DNA from: Chloroflexota bacterium
Lineage (GTDB): Bacteria; Chloroflexota; Anaerolineae; 4572-78
DNA: 11,676 bases
Reading direction: 5' to 3'
Assembly (NCBI GenBank): GCA_024278725.1
Contig: JAJRSQ010000439.1
Location: forward strand, 1 to 11,676
The notes under the pieces are model-generated. The model was given only the letters and a program-made list of their open reading frames with translations, had not been told where the DNA came from and ran no database searches. Within the stretch, counting starts at the first letter, position 1, and the number at the start of each line of letters is the position of its first letter. The position numbers were made by a program, and so were the translations under genes. Below, in pieces: positions 1 to 7,486 of this stretch.

Positions 1-16
1 ATGGAGACACACGCTT

Positions 17-1279
17 ATGGAACAAATAATTAATTGGCTTGCCAACATTCTGAGCAATGCATCGTGGTGGGGGTTGCCCGTTGAACCCGCCGCTTCGGTG
101 ATTGTATGGGCAGTGTACGGGTTTATTCTGGCGTTGGTGGTTGCCCCTATGGCAATGATTGTGCTGACGTGGCTGGAACGAAAAATCATCGCCCGCATCC
201 AAGACCGCATCGGACCCAACCGCGCCGGACCCTTTGGCATCATGCAGGCGATGGCGGATGCCATCAAAATGCTCACCAAAGAAGACATCACCCCATTGGG
301 CGCAGACCGCATCCCGTTCAATATTGGTCCCGGGCTGGCGGCAGTGGCGTCCATTCTGATTTTCGCCGTGTTGCCCGTTGCGCCCGGACTCATCGGTACC
401 GATTTGAGCATCGGGATTTTCTATGTTGTGGCGGTGGGGGCTTTCAGCATTTTGGGCATTCTGATGAGCGGCTGGAGCAGCAACAACAAGTATGCGCTGC
501 TGGGCGCGTTCCGCGCGGTGTCGCAACTGGTTTCATATGAAGTGCCGATGGTCATCGCGCTCATCACCGTGGCGGTGGTTGCCGGTTCAATGTCCACCCT
601 CACCATCACCGAAAACCAAACGCTGGCAAGCGGGGGCTGGTACATCTTCGCTATGCCGCTCACCTTCCTGATTTTCTTCCTCGCCAGCGTGGCGGAAGTG
701 GGGCGCTCGCCGTTCGACCTGTTGGAAGCCGATAGCGAGATTGTCGCCGGGTTCCATGTGGAATATTCCGGGCTGAAATTCGGGCTGTTCATGATTTCCG
801 AATACGTGCATGCGCTGGCAGTGGCGGCGTTGAGTGCGACGCTGTTTCTGGGCGGCTGGAACGGTCCCGGCGTGGCGCAAGCGGTGGCGGCATCGCCATT
901 TTGGGGCGGCGTGCTGGGATTTGTGTACTACCTGCTCAAAATGGGCATCTTCATCTTCATTATGATGTGGTTCCGGGGGACGCTGCCCCGTTTCCGCATT
1001 GACCAATTGCTGGATTTCGGCTGGAAATTACTGACCCCGCTGTCGCTGGTGAACCTGCTGGTGATGGCTTTCATCGTCCGTTTATTTCAGCCGGGCAATG
1101 TTTCGATGGGCGCGGAAATTCCCGCCGGTCCGCTGGCAAGTTGGGGCGGTATCGGGCAGACCATCACCATGTTGGTGGCGAGTGTGTTGCTCGTTTTCCT
1201 CACCACGCTGGTTGTGCGCGCCTTCGCTCGTCGCAGTCGCGCCAGAGGCTTCCGTGCTATCGCCGCAATAGAAAATTAG
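17..1279 (+). CDS. nuoH: NADH-quinone oxidoreductase subunit H (NuoH/Nqo8/ND1)
   Basis: Integral membrane 'heel' subunit of respiratory complex I. It forms much of the quinone-binding chamber and links the hydrophilic arm to the proton-pumping arm. Family signatures are visible in order: WLERK near residues 52-56, QDRIGPNRAGP at 62-72, ADAIKMLTKED at 80-90, KYALLGAFRAVSQLVSYE at 158-175, RSPFDLLEADSE at 230-241, EYSG at 249-252, and WFRGTLPRFRIDQL at 318-331. The protein is 420 aa, longer than the roughly 325-residue E. coli protein. An additional hydrophobic helix (about 379-401) and a basic tail follow the usual last conserved helix; longer forms are known in other phyla. The ATG at 17 is supported by GGAG at 3-6. 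It opens the visible operon, 19 nt ahead of nuoJ. The operon probably begins upstream of the window. Identification is secure. Confidence 0.97.
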   Translation: MEQIINWLANILSNASWWGLPVEPAASVIVWAVYGFILALVVAPMAMIVLTWLERKIIARIQDRIGPNRAGPFGIMQAMADAIKMLTKEDITPLGADRIPFNIGPGLAAVASILIFAVLPVAPGLIGTDLSIGIFYVVAVGAFSILGILMSGWSSNNKYALLGAFRAVSQLVSYEVPMVIALITVAVVAGSMSTLTITENQTLASGGWYIFAMPLTFLIFFLASVAEVGRSPFDLLEADSEIVAGFHVEYSGLKFGLFMISEYVHALAVAALSATLFLGGWNGPGVAQAVAASPFWGGVLGFVYYLLKMGIFIFIMMWFRGTLPRFRIDQLLDFGWKLLTPLSLVNLLVMAFIVRLFQPGNVSMGAEIPAGPLASWGGIGQTITMLVASVLLVFLTTLVVRAFARRSRARGFRAIAAIEN

Positions 1280-1298
1280 TCATCCGAGGTAGGCGTTT

Positions 1299-1808
1299 AT
1301 GGTTGAGCAGATTGTCTTTTTCATTTTTACAATTTTAGTGTTGGGTGGCGGCATCGGGGTTATCACCACCAAAAATATTTATTATGCCGCCCTGTTTTTC
1401 AGCGCATCATTGAGCGGGATGGCGGGCTACTTCGTTCTGTTGAACGCCGGATTTTTAGCTGCCGTGCAAATTGTGGTCTACATCGGAGCGATTGCCATTC
1501 TCATTTTGTTCGCCATCATGCTCTCCCGGCGAATGATGACCACCAAAGAACAGCAAACGAACCGCCAAACTTGGCTCGCGGCAATCGCTTCGTTTTTGCT
1601 GTTTGTGGCATTGCTGGGCGTGGTGATGCAGGTGACTTGGCCCCTCAGCGCCGAAAAACATGCCGATAACGTGTTGGTGTTGCTCGGTATGAGCTTTTTG
1701 GGCAGTTATGTCATTCCGTTTGAAGTGGTTTCGGTGCTGTTGCTGGTGTCGCTGATTGGCGCCATCATCCTCGCCCGTGATATTCAAACCGAAGAAGGGA
1801 GGGAATAG
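1299..1808 (+). CDS. nuoJ: NADH-quinone oxidoreductase subunit J (NuoJ/Nqo10/ND6)
   Basis: Small membrane subunit of complex I, between NuoH/NuoA and NuoK. Its third helix carries the pi-bulge implicated in coupling quinone reduction to proton movement. The hallmark helix AVQIVVYIGAIAILILFAIML spans about residues 55-75, with the conserved Tyr at 61. The C-terminal signature YVIPFEVVSVLLLVSLIGAI (137-156) with Glu142 matches the family FE..S.LLL pattern. Five hydrophobic segments are seen, and 169 aa is a normal length. The start has GAGGT at 1286-1290. nuoJ follows nuoH directly with no nuoI gene in the 19-nt gap, which departs from the commonest gene order. Its last codons carry the SD (GGGAGG region, 1797-1803) for nuoK, so translation of the two is probably coupled. 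Confidence 0.96.
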   Translation: MVEQIVFFIFTILVLGGGIGVITTKNIYYAALFFSASLSGMAGYFVLLNAGFLAAVQIVVYIGAIAILILFAIMLSRRMMTTKEQQTNRQTWLAAIASFLLFVALLGVVMQVTWPLSAEKHADNVLVLLGMSFLGSYVIPFEVVSVLLLVSLIGAIILARDIQTEEGRE

Positions 1809-1810
1809 CC

Positions 1811-2125
1811 ATGTCAGCCATACCCCTTTCGTGGTGGATTTTCGTTGCCACGGCATTGTTCATGATTGGATTTTACGTCGCCCTCACCCGCAAAAATGCC
1901 ATTGCCATTTTAATCGGGTTGGAATTGATGTTGAATGCCACGAACATCAATTTGGTTGCGTTTGACCGATACATCACCCCGGCGCGTGTTGAGGGGCAGG
2001 TATTTGCGGTGTTCGTCATCGCCATTGCCGCCGCCGAAGCCGCTGTCGCGCTGGCGATTTTCATCGCTGCATATCGCCGCCGAGGTACGGTTGATGTTGA
2101 AAACCTGGATTCAATGAAGTTCTAG
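1811..2125 (+). CDS. nuoK: NADH-quinone oxidoreductase subunit K (NuoK/Nqo11/ND4L)
   Basis: Three-helix complex I subunit, homologous to MrpC, that lies between NuoJ and NuoN and forms part of the E-channel. The two buried glutamates typical of the family are present: Glu38 in IGLELMLNATNINL, and Glu76 in the alanine-rich third helix AIAAAEAAVALAIF. These correspond to E. coli Glu36 and Glu72. The length, 104 aa, is typical (about 100). The start lies 2 nt after the nuoJ stop, with its SD inside the nuoJ coding end, implying translational coupling. The tail after helix three (RRRGTVDVENLDSMKF) is hydrophilic. Confidence 0.96.
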   Translation: MSAIPLSWWIFVATALFMIGFYVALTRKNAIAILIGLELMLNATNINLVAFDRYITPARVEGQVFAVFVIAIAAAEAAVALAIFIAAYRRRGTVDVENLDSMKF

Positions 2126-2145
2126 GGAACAAACGAGGTATTTCT

Positions 2146-4233
2146 ATGGAAAAATTATTTGCACTCACGCCTTACATTCCGTTGTTTCCGTTGCTGGCAT
2201 TTGCGCTGATAGTGCTGTGGGCAAACAAAAACAACAAACTGAGCGCGGGGCTGGCAATTGCGGGGTTGGGATTGTCCACCATCATCTCGTGGCTGATTGC
2301 CATCGCCACCATTGTTGGCGGAGAGCATGTGCAGGTGGAAGGCTGGTCGCTGACCATTCCGTGGTTGCCCACCGGAACCGGCGTGTTCAATATGGGCTTC
2401 GCCGTGGATGGTTTCACCGCCGCGATGCTCTTCATGGTTCCGTTTGTATCGTCGCTCATCTTCATTTACGCCTCGGAATACATGGAAGGCGATTCGCGCT
2501 ATGCCCGCTTCTTCGCCTATGTTTCACTCTTCGTCTCCGGCATGTTGACGCTGGTCGTGGCGGATAACCTGTTGCTGCTGTTCATCGCCTGGGAAATTAT
2601 GGGGCTGTGTTCCTACCTGCTCATCGGGTTCTGGTTTGAAAAAGACAGCGCCAAAAAAGCGGGGCTGAAAGCGTTCCTGACCACCCGTGTCGGCGACGTA
2701 CTGTTTTTTGGCGGAATGCTCCTGCTGTACAGCCAAACCGGCACGTTGACCTTCCGCGAAATTTTCACCCCGGCAGTGCTGGAAAGATTGGCAGAAGCGA
2801 CCATCTGGGGGCAACCCGCTTCCGTCGTCATCTCGCTGCTGATTTTCGGCGGCGCGGTGGGCAAAAGCGCGCAATTCCCGTTGCACGTCTGGCTCCCCGA
2901 CGCGATGGAAGGTCCCACACCCGTTTCCGCGATGATCCACGCCGCCACGATGGTTTCGGCGGGGGTGTATCTGGTGGCGCGCATGCTCCCTCTTTTTGCC
3001 GTCGTCCCTGTTGGCTCGCTGCAATGGGTGGCAATCATCGGCGCTATCACCGCCTTCTTCGGCGCGACCATCGGCATTGCCCAAAACGACATCAAACGGG
3101 TGCTGGCATATTCCACCATCAGCCAATTGGGTTATATGATGATTGGGTTGGGCTTGGGCGGTTTCCTCGCGGGGATTTTCCACCTGCTCACCCATTCCTT
3201 CTTCAAAGCCCTGCTCTTCCTCGGCTCCGGCTCGGTGATTCACGCGATGGAACACGGCGCGCATCACGCGCACGACCATGAGACCGACCCGCAGGACATG
3301 ATGAATATGGGCGGGCTGGCAAACCGAATGAAAAAGACCTACATCGCCTATATGGCGGGCACGCTCGCGCTGGTGGGGATTGTGCCCTTCGCCGGATTTT
3401 TCAGCAAGGATGAAATTCTGGCGGAAGCATGGCATCAGGCGGGCGGATTCAATTTCGGCAGCATAGCATTCTGGGCGTGGCTGGCGGGATTGCTGGGCGC
3501 GTTTGTCACCGCTCTGTACATGGGTCGTCAAATCGGGCTGGTATTTTTGGGCAAACCGCGCACCAAATTGGCAGAACACGCCGTTGAACCGGGCAAACGG
3601 ATGACCTATCCGCTGCTCGTACTCGGCTTTTTCGCACTCACGCTCGGTTTCATCAACATTCCGAAGAATGTTCCCATCATCGGCAACGGCTGGTTGCACG
3701 AATTTGCCGGGCTGATTTACGAAAGCACCGAGGTGCTCAATCTGGAAGCGCTGCCCCTCAACTGGGGGCTGGCAGGTGTCGCTACCATCATCGGACTCGC
3801 CGGATTTTTCGGGGGTATCGCCCTCTATCGCGGGCATCAAGCCGGGCAATCCGACCCGATGGTCAAACTTTTGGGGCGTCCGCTGTTCACCCTGTTGAAA
3901 AACAAATATTATGTGGACGAATTCTATTTTGCCGTCATCATTAATCCGGTGGTGAAATTGGCAAACTTCGCCGGAAAGTTTGATTATGATTGGGTCATCA
4001 ACCCGATTGTGAACTTTGTGGGCAACACCGGCAAATGGTTATCCATCGTCAGCGGGGAGTTTGACCGCGTGGTGGTTGACGGGCTGGGCGTGCTGGGCAC
4101 GGCTCGGTTCTTCCGCTGGATGGGGAAAGAATTGCGCTACACCCAAACGGGGCAAGTGCAAAACTATCTGCTGGTGATTGCGTTGGTGTCGCTCTCGTTG
4201 GTGGGCGCATATCTGTTTGGTCTTGGATTTTAG
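2146..4233 (+). CDS. nuoL: NADH-quinone oxidoreductase subunit L (NuoL/Nqo12/ND5)
   Basis: Distal antiporter-like proton-pumping subunit of complex I. Expected charged residues are visible: Glu150 in LLLLFIAWEIMGLCSYLLIG, Lys240 in GKSAQFPLHVWLPDAMEGP, Lys353 in LTHSFFKALLFLGSGSVIHAM and Lys421 in FAGFFSKDEIL. The C-terminal third (from about 560) contains the long lateral amphipathic helix and a last membrane helix (about 674-693) that separate NuoL from NuoM and NuoN. Length is 695 aa, slightly above the usual 610-680. One peculiarity is a His-rich insert (HGAHHAHDH, residues 370-378) in the loop after SVIHAME. The ATG is supported by GAGG at 2135-2138, spacing 7. It follows nuoK after a 20-nt gap. 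Confidence 0.97.
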   Translation: MEKLFALTPYIPLFPLLAFALIVLWANKNNKLSAGLAIAGLGLSTIISWLIAIATIVGGEHVQVEGWSLTIPWLPTGTGVFNMGFAVDGFTAAMLFMVPFVSSLIFIYASEYMEGDSRYARFFAYVSLFVSGMLTLVVADNLLLLFIAWEIMGLCSYLLIGFWFEKDSAKKAGLKAFLTTRVGDVLFFGGMLLLYSQTGTLTFREIFTPAVLERLAEATIWGQPASVVISLLIFGGAVGKSAQFPLHVWLPDAMEGPTPVSAMIHAATMVSAGVYLVARMLPLFAVVPVGSLQWVAIIGAITAFFGATIGIAQNDIKRVLAYSTISQLGYMMIGLGLGGFLAGIFHLLTHSFFKALLFLGSGSVIHAMEHGAHHAHDHETDPQDMMNMGGLANRMKKTYIAYMAGTLALVGIVPFAGFFSKDEILAEAWHQAGGFNFGSIAFWAWLAGLLGAFVTALYMGRQIGLVFLGKPRTKLAEHAVEPGKRMTYPLLVLGFFALTLGFINIPKNVPIIGNGWLHEFAGLIYESTEVLNLEALPLNWGLAGVATIIGLAGFFGGIALYRGHQAGQSDPMVKLLGRPLFTLLKNKYYVDEFYFAVIINPVVKLANFAGKFDYDWVINPIVNFVGNTGKWLSIVSGEFDRVVVDGLGVLGTARFFRWMGKELRYTQTGQVQNYLLVIALVSLSLVGAYLFGLGF

Positions 4234-4290
4234 CTGAGCGAAAGCTCTGTTATGGGTAACTAATTTGTTACGTCGGGAGGAACCATCATA
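4234..4290 (+). promoter_or_regulatory. nuoL-nuoM spacer with small hairpins and strong RBS
   Basis: The 57-nt gap is the longest within the nuo operon. A GAGC/GCTC stem closed by a GAAA (GNRA-type) tetraloop lies at 4236-4247. Downstream, GTTA (4249-4252) can pair with TAAC (4257-4260), or GTAAC (4256-4260) can instead pair with GTTAC (4267-4271); the two are mutually exclusive. GGGAGG at 4275-4280 is the nuoM SD, 10 nt before the ATG, and is left free by these stems. The stems are only 4-5 bp, so a regulatory role is speculative. No promoter was recognised here. Confidence 0.35.
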
Positions 4291-5817
4291 ATGAACATAC
4301 CGTTCATACTCACGCTTATTCTTTTAATTCCGTTGTTGGGGTCAATCATCATCCTGTTCATCCCCAACGAAAACGAAAAAGGCATCAAGAATCTCGCCAT
4401 CATTACCAGTCTGTTCCCCTTGCTGTTCTCCATTTTGGTGTGGCTTGGGTACGATTACGACCAAGCCGGGTATCAATTTGTGGAGCAATATTCGTGGATT
4501 CCCAGTCTGGGCGTGAATTACTTTGTGGCGGTTGACGGCTTGAGCATCCCGCTGGTATTTTTGAGCGCCCTGCTCAGCACGTTGGGGTTGTGGTACAGCT
4601 CCAAAGTCATTAAAACCCGCGTCAAAGAATTTTTTGCGATGTTCCTGCTGCTGGAAGCATCACTGACCGGGGTCTTTTTGGCGCTTGATATGGTACTCTT
4701 CTATTTCTTCTGGGAAATTGAACTCGTGCCGATGTTCCTGATGATTGGTATTTGGGGGCAGAAAAAAGACCGCCCGCAATACTCCGCCATCAAATTTTTC
4801 CTCTACACGCTGGTCGGTTCGGTGGCGATGTTGCTGGCATTCATCGCCATTTATCTGAACACCGGCTCGTGGGACATCACCCAAATTCCGGGGCTGTTGA
4901 GCTTCTCGCCTGAATTGGCAGTGATGATATTCTGGGCAATCTTCATCGCCTTTGCCATTAAAGTGCCGCTCTTCCCCTTCCACACCTGGTTGCCGGATGC
5001 GCACACCGCCGCCCCGACCGCCGGTTCGGTCATTTTGGCGGGTGTGCTGTTGAAGCTCGGCGGGTACGGGATGATTCGTATCCTCATCCCATACTTCCCT
5101 GACGTGTTCCAGCAATCGGCGACGATTGTGGCGGTGCTGGGGCTGATTAGCATGATTTACGGCGCGCTGGTCAGTATGGCGCAGTGGGACTTGAAACGGC
5201 TGATTGCCTATTCCTCCGTCAGTCATATGGGCTACTTTGTGCTGGGTGTGGCGGCGGCAGTCGCCACGGGCGACCTCACCAGTCGCACCATCGCCCTGAA
5301 CGGCGCAATTCTGCAAATGTTCAACCACGGTATCATCACCGGTGGATTGTTCTTCTTGGTGGGGGTGCTGTATGAACGCACACATACCCGCGACCTGACC
5401 GCATTCGGCGGGTTGAGCAAACATATGCCGAAATATTACGGCATCATGATGGTCACCGCATTCGCCTCGCTGGGGTTGCCGGGCTTGGCGGGCTTCATCA
5501 GCGAGTTGTTGATTTTCCGGGGCGCATTTGCCACCATTCCGGTGATGGCAATCATCGGCGTGATTGCCATTGTGCTGACCGCGGCATACATCCTGTGGAA
5601 AATCATACAGAACGTCTTCTTGGGCGATTTCAGTCCGGAGAAATGGGCAAAAATCTTCGATGCGCAGCATTGGACGCGCGGTGAAGATATTTCCCGTTTT
5701 GAAGTGATTACGATGGTTCCGTTATTGGTGGGGATGATTATAATCGGCGTGTATCCATCGGTAATTGTGAATATCATCAACCTTGCCAGCAACGCCATTC
5801 TCAGAGCCGCATATTAA
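4291..5817 (+). CDS. nuoM: NADH-quinone oxidoreductase subunit M (NuoM/Nqo13/ND4)
   Basis: Middle antiporter-like proton-pumping subunit of complex I, about 14 membrane helices. Key residues: Glu142 in FYFFWEIELVPMFLMIGIWG, Lys224 in FAIKVPLFPFHTWLPDAHT with His231, Lys255 in VLLKLGGYG, the MAQWDLKRLIAYSSVSHMGY signature at 296-315, and Glu405 in GLAGFISELLIF. The WEIELVP and HTWLPDAHTAAPT forms are characteristic of NuoM rather than NuoL or NuoN. Length 508 aa matches the family (about 500). It follows nuoL by 57 nt and has its own strong SD (GGGAGG, 4275-4280). Its stop codon lies in the loop of a predicted hairpin (5805-5826). Confidence 0.97.
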   Translation: MNIPFILTLILLIPLLGSIIILFIPNENEKGIKNLAIITSLFPLLFSILVWLGYDYDQAGYQFVEQYSWIPSLGVNYFVAVDGLSIPLVFLSALLSTLGLWYSSKVIKTRVKEFFAMFLLLEASLTGVFLALDMVLFYFFWEIELVPMFLMIGIWGQKKDRPQYSAIKFFLYTLVGSVAMLLAFIAIYLNTGSWDITQIPGLLSFSPELAVMIFWAIFIAFAIKVPLFPFHTWLPDAHTAAPTAGSVILAGVLLKLGGYGMIRILIPYFPDVFQQSATIVAVLGLISMIYGALVSMAQWDLKRLIAYSSVSHMGYFVLGVAAAVATGDLTSRTIALNGAILQMFNHGIITGGLFFLVGVLYERTHTRDLTAFGGLSKHMPKYYGIMMVTAFASLGLPGLAGFISELLIFRGAFATIPVMAIIGVIAIVLTAAYILWKIIQNVFLGDFSPEKWAKIFDAQHWTRGEDISRFEVITMVPLLVGMIIIGVYPSVIVNIINLASNAILRAAY

Positions 5818-5826
5818 TTTGCGGCT
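5805..5826 (+). promoter_or_regulatory. 7-bp hairpin spanning the nuoM stop codon
   Basis: AGCCGCA (5805-5811) and TGCGGCT (5820-5826) are perfect inverted complements around an 8-nt A/T loop that contains the nuoM TAA (5815-5817). There is no T-run after it, so it is not a simple intrinsic terminator. A stabilising or processing element between nuoM and nuoN is possible. Function is inferred. Confidence 0.4.
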
Positions 5827-5834
5827 GACGTGTG

Positions 5835-5858
5835 CTCCTTGATAGGAGGTTTACATTG
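5835..5858 (+). promoter_or_regulatory. nuoN ribosome binding site, masked by hairpin, with TTG start
   Basis: AGGAGG at 5844-5849 is an ideal SD and lies 6 nt before TTG at 5856-5858. The nearest alternatives fit poorly: the GTG at 5832 is upstream of the SD, and the ATG at 5868 is 18 nt beyond it. This decides the TTG start. CTCCT at 5835-5839 is the exact complement of AGGAG at 5844-5848, with a TGAT loop. A 5-bp hairpin could therefore hide the SD and make nuoN translation dependent on ribosomes arriving from nuoM. Confidence 0.55.
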
Positions 5859-7385
5859 AATACATTTATGCTACTGTTACCTGAAACAATTTTGCTCGTG
5901 TTCGCGTTTGCCCTGTTGGCGCTCGATTTAATCTGGAAACCGCGCTCGAACACACTGGCAATCATCATGCTGACCGGCGCGCTGGTCACGCTTGCCGCCA
6001 CCATTTTTGTGTGGATGCAAGCCAACAACGGTGTGATTCAACTGGCGGTCATCTCCACGGATGGCGCGGGCGCAGTGCCCATGCTGGCGATGGATCGCTT
6101 TGCGATGTTCTTCAAAGTGTATGCCGCGCTCACGGTTGCGCTGGTTGGGCTGTTGGCAACCGATTATGTCCGCGAAAAAATTCGTTATCCCGGCGAATTT
6201 TACGCCCTGATGCTTTTTGCCGGACTGGCGTTGATGCTGGTTGCCAGTTCCACCAATCTGGTGATGATTTTCCTCGCCTTTGAATTCCTTTCCATCACCA
6301 GTTACCTGCTGACGGGTTTCATGCGCAATGATGCATTTTCCATCGAAGCCGCGTTGAAATATTTCCTCTATGGCGCGGTTGCCAGCGCGGTGATGCTTCT
6401 CGGCTTCTCGCTCATCTACGGCGCAACCGGCTCGCTCGACCTGCACGGTATCGCTACCGGCATCAGAAGCTCCGACCCCAGCATCATCCACGTGTTAGCC
6501 ATTCCGGCAATTGTGCTCATCATCGTCGGGCTAGGCTTCAAAATCGCGCTGGTTCCCTTCCACCAATGGTCACCGGAAGCCTATCAGGGCGCACCGACGC
6601 CGGTCACCGCCTTCCTTTCCGTGGGACCGAAAGCCTCCGGTTTCGCGCTGATGGTGCGGGTGTTGACCGTCGCCTTTCCCGCGTTTGCCCGCACCGCCAA
6701 CACTGATTGGGTGTTGATTCTCACCGGCATCGCCATCATCACCATGACCTTTGGCAACGTCGTTGCCATCTGGCAAAAGAACATCAAACGGCTGTTCGCC
6801 TATTCCAGCATCGCGCAGGCGGGCTACATGCTCATCGGGGTGATAGCCATTGCGCCGCAATTTGTCGGCGGCGTGCCGCCCATTGAGGGCTGGGACCAGG
6901 GGTTGAACGGGCTGCTGCTTTTCCTATTCGGCTATCTGTTCACCAACCTCGGTTCATTCGCCATCATTTTGGCGGTCGAAAATAAAACCGGCTCCAGCAG
7001 CGTCGAGCAGTTCAACGGGCTGGTGAAACGCGCGCCGTATCTGTCCATCGCGTTCGTTATCTTCCTGCTGTCGCTCATCGGTATTCCGCCCACCGCCGGC
7101 TTCATCGGTAAACTGCTGGTTTTCGGCGCGGCGATAAAGCAGCAAATGTATGTGCTGGCGGCAATCGGCTTGTTCAACAGCGTGATTTCCGTGTACTATT
7201 ACCTCGGCATTGCCCGCAAAATGTTCTTCTCCCCGGCGGAAGACACCACCCCCATCCCCGTCAGCCGTTCGCTGAATTTCGTCGTCACCATTTCGATGGT
7301 GCTGGTGCTGGCAATCGCCATCGGCGCACAGCCTTTCCTCGACTGGGTATCCGGTTCCACCCAAATTCTGGCAACGGTTTTCTAA
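5856..7385 (+). CDS. nuoN: NADH-quinone oxidoreductase subunit N (NuoN/Nqo14/ND2)
   Basis: Proximal antiporter-like proton-pumping subunit of complex I, next to NuoK. Using the TTG start it is 509 aa, close to the family norm of about 480-500. Diagnostic segments are Glu143 in LAFEFLSITSYLLTGF, Lys229 and His236 in GFKIALVPFHQWSPEAYQGA, the following PTPVTAFLSVGPKASGFA (Lys259), and WQKNIKRLFAYSSIAQAGYM. The PFHQWSPEAYQGAPTPV form distinguishes NuoN from NuoL and NuoM. A longer reading from GTG at 5832 would place the SD inside the gene and is disfavoured. It is the last nuo gene: the stop is followed 17 nt later by a strong terminator. Confidence 0.96.
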   Translation: MNTFMLLLPETILLVFAFALLALDLIWKPRSNTLAIIMLTGALVTLAATIFVWMQANNGVIQLAVISTDGAGAVPMLAMDRFAMFFKVYAALTVALVGLLATDYVREKIRYPGEFYALMLFAGLALMLVASSTNLVMIFLAFEFLSITSYLLTGFMRNDAFSIEAALKYFLYGAVASAVMLLGFSLIYGATGSLDLHGIATGIRSSDPSIIHVLAIPAIVLIIVGLGFKIALVPFHQWSPEAYQGAPTPVTAFLSVGPKASGFALMVRVLTVAFPAFARTANTDWVLILTGIAIITMTFGNVVAIWQKNIKRLFAYSSIAQAGYMLIGVIAIAPQFVGGVPPIEGWDQGLNGLLLFLFGYLFTNLGSFAIILAVENKTGSSSVEQFNGLVKRAPYLSIAFVIFLLSLIGIPPTAGFIGKLLVFGAAIKQQMYVLAAIGLFNSVISVYYYLGIARKMFFSPAEDTTPIPVSRSLNFVVTISMVLVLAIAIGAQPFLDWVSGSTQILATVF

Positions 7386-7401
7386 AAACACGCATCATCC
7401 G

Positions 7402-7432
7402 AAGGGAAGCTCAATCGGGCTTCCCTTTTTTT
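7402..7432 (+). terminator. Intrinsic terminator of the nuo operon
   Basis: AAGGGAAGC (7402-7410) pairs perfectly with GCTTCCCTT (7419-7427), giving a 9-bp stem. U-G and C-G pairs may shorten the loop further. A run of seven T follows (7426-7432), overlapping the foot of the stem. It lies directly after nuoN and before a new promoter, so it cleanly separates the operon from the next genes. Confidence 0.93.
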
Positions 7433-7457
7433 ATCCCTGTTGGATGTCAGGTATAAT
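7429..7457 (+). promoter_or_regulatory. Likely sigma70-type promoter for the O-methyltransferase gene
   Basis: A perfect -10 hexamer TATAAT lies at 7452-7457, preceded by GG (GGTATAAT). The -35 region at 17-bp spacing (7429-7434, TTTTAT) is poor and overlaps the terminator T-run. A start near 7464 would give a leader of about 23 nt containing the AAGGAG SD (7476-7481). Confidence 0.6.
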
Positions 7458-7486
7458 GTGGATACATTGAACGAAAAGGAGAACAA

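Noticed and set aside
2524..3849. 441-codon open frame on the minus strand antisense to nuoL
   Set aside because: Composition is rich in Arg, His, Gln and Gly with no recognisable motif. It lies wholly opposite a secure gene and is explained by that gene's codon bias.
4660..5670. 336-codon minus-strand open frame opposite nuoM
   Set aside because: His/Gln/Arg-rich shadow of nuoM without conserved features.
5832..5855. GTG start for nuoN eight codons upstream
   Set aside because: It would place the AGGAGG sequence inside the coding region, and no SD precedes the GTG.
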